Shown: positions 5,891 through 6,535 of the stretch, piece by piece
Numbering within the stretch: position 1 is the stretch's first letter
How the letters are laid out: the number at the start of each line of letters is the position of its first letter
Source: CAZTDD01 sp964612675
GTDB lineage: Bacteria > Hinthialibacterota > Hinthialibacteria > Hinthialibacterales > JAKPRU01
Direction of reading: 5' to 3'
DNA: 6,535 nucleotides
Assembly (NCBI GenBank): GCA_964612675.1
Contig: CAZTDD010000207.1
Coordinates: 1 to 6,535, forward strand
Position numbers and translations under genes: made by a program
Notes under the pieces: model-generated
Seen by the model: the letters and a program-made list of their open reading frames with translations, nothing else
The model's database searches: none
What the model was told of the DNA's origin: nothing

Positions 5891-6364
5891 TTATTCCCAA
5901 GGCTGCTTACACCGTTTGTGCTCAAATTTCCTGCTGCCTGATACCTCTAGGCCTCCCTCACAAGTATCGTCGGCTGTATTCTGGGGGCAGAAATACATTG
6001 TTATGCCCTGCTCGCCATCCGGGTCATATCCATCGAGGAACTGTACCTCGCTGAGGACATCGTTCGTCTGCACCAATTCACAGATTCCTGTATCACCGAC
6101 GTAGCAAGAACTAAAATAATACCTTTTGTACCTGTAGCATTCACCCCCGTAGGAACCGGTGATGTCTACGTCTCTCGTCGCGACCGAGCAGCTTCCTTGG
6201 TCGCAGGGTGCTCGACCCGCAAGCGACCGCATCTCTTCTGGTGTCAACATGCGCTGGGGCTTCTCGCTTAGACGTTCGCCAGGAGACGCTCCCGCCCAAA
6301 GGCAAAAAAGCGCGCTCGACAGAAGTATGGTGGGGAAAACCCACCCGAATCCTCTACTCTTCAT
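5891..6364 (-). CDS. Secreted cysteine-rich protein with double-glycine-like leader motif
   Basis: The product has 157 residues. The N-terminus MKSRGFGWVF plus a hydrophobic core to residue 25 and WAGA-SPGE gives a Sec signal peptide with cleavage likely after Ala26. A short polar segment then runs into LTPEEMRSLAGR (residues 40-51). Measured back from Gly50 taken as position -2, this has Leu at -12, Thr at -11, Glu at -8, Met at -7 and Leu at -4. Those are the positions conserved in double-glycine leaders cut by C39 peptidases; only position -1 differs (Arg51 instead of Gly/Ala/Ser). The remaining 106 residues contain eight cysteines (54, 59, 76, 87, 95, 126, 135, 152), many tyrosines and an acidic DGYDPDGEQG loop, so four disulfides are possible. 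I know no family for it. Its operon holds a C39-like domain and a MauE-type redox protein, which fits a processed disulfide-rich product (inference). The ATG is set by GAGAGGA seven bases upstream, and it overlaps the preceding frame as ATGA. Confidence 0.85.
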   Translation of the reverse strand: MKSRGFGWVFPTILLSSALFCLWAGASPGERLSEKPQRMLTPEEMRSLAGRAPCDQGSCSVATRDVDITGSYGGECYRYKRYYFSSCYVGDTGICELVQTNDVLSEVQFLDGYDPDGEQGITMYFCPQNTADDTCEGGLEVSGSRKFEHKRCKQPWE

Positions 6365-6535
6365 GATTGATTCCTCTCTTCCTTCCGCTCAGTCAAGGTA
6401 GCTCGATGGTGGCCGTTTTTGTTTACAGAAGCCGCAAACACATTCACCCAGTTCAAACGCGGGATGAACATCCAGGGACTGCGGCGTGTCGGTTGGTCGG
6501 GCAGTTGGGCGACGAAACGGTCGAGAGCGGCGTTC
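6361..6535 (-). CDS. 3' end of an upstream gene, frame ambiguous
   Basis: Two minus-strand frames stay open from the right edge. The one annotated gives 57 codons (NAALDRFVAQLPDQPTRR, then WMFIPRLNWVNVFAASVNKN) and ends in TGA at 6363-6361. It overlaps the next ATG as ATGA, a typical coupled operon junction, and by eye its third codon positions are richer in G and C. The rival frame ends at 6391-6389, 24 bases before the next ATG. It reads LDVHPAFELGECVCGFCKQK, with a C-x-C-x2-C cluster near its end. I recognise neither. The ATGA overlap tips the choice, but only weakly, and the last codons of the preferred frame also have to serve as the SD region of the next gene. The third frame closes inside this stretch. 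Confidence 0.4.
   Translation of the reverse strand, partial: NAALDRFVAQLPDQPTRRSPWMFIPRLNWVNVFAASVNKNGHHRATLTERKEERNQS
6372..6378 (-). promoter_or_regulatory. Ribosome binding site for the cysteine-rich secreted protein
   Basis: The minus strand reads GAGAGGA, seven bases, then the ATG at 6364. It sits within or just after the end of the upstream partial gene. Initiation here can therefore be independent, coupled to upstream translation, or both. Confidence 0.7.

Noticed and set aside
5829..5900. Longer start (ATG 5900) for the LolA-like protein
   Set aside because: It would place 24 residues rich in cysteine and histidine before a clear signal peptide, overlap the previous gene, and ignore the good SD at 5837-5843.

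Overview
All credible genes in this window lie on the minus strand and are packed head to tail with short gaps or overlaps, so it reads as the interior of one operon transcribed from right to left. No promoter, terminator, tRNA, rRNA, mobile element or CRISPR array is visible. Both ends are cut inside genes. The mix of an extracytoplasmic C39-like/DUF1573 fusion, a MauE/DoxX-type redox membrane protein, a GT-C-like polytopic membrane protein and several secreted proteins of no recognised family suggests a diderm environmental bacterium. From general familiarity with such gene sets I favour Planctomycetota, but nothing here proves it. Several starts have clear Shine-Dalgarno (SD) sites, so it is bacterial DNA.

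In transcription order, from high to low coordinates: (1) the 3' end of an upstream gene, 6361-6535, whose frame is ambiguous; (2) 5891-6364, a secreted 157-residue protein with eight cysteines after its signal peptide and a segment matching a double-glycine leader; (3) 4926-5828, a secreted 300-residue protein resembling LolA-like beta-rich proteins; (4) 4718-4948, a doubtful small ORF in an otherwise empty 218-base gap; (5) 3121-4707, a membrane-anchored protein with an N-terminal C39-peptidase-like domain followed by DUF1573; (6) 1240-3114, a polytopic membrane protein with GT-C-like motifs; (7) 780-1271, a four-helix MauE/DoxX-family protein with a Cys-Gly-Cys motif; (8) 263-697, a small acidic protein with an uncertain start; (9) 1-222, the N-terminus of another secreted protein with an excellent RBS.

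Working idea (inference): the locus makes, folds and processes a cysteine-rich exported protein. The product at 5891-6364 carries a Sec signal followed by the spacing of a C39 cleavage site. The operon also encodes a C39-like domain predicted to face outside the cytoplasm and a MauE-type protein that could supply or remove disulfides. The LolA-like and GT-C-like proteins could act in envelope delivery or modification. The C39 domain lacks the usual oxyanion-hole glutamine and the leader ends Gly-Arg rather than Gly-Gly, so a binding rather than cleaving role is also possible.
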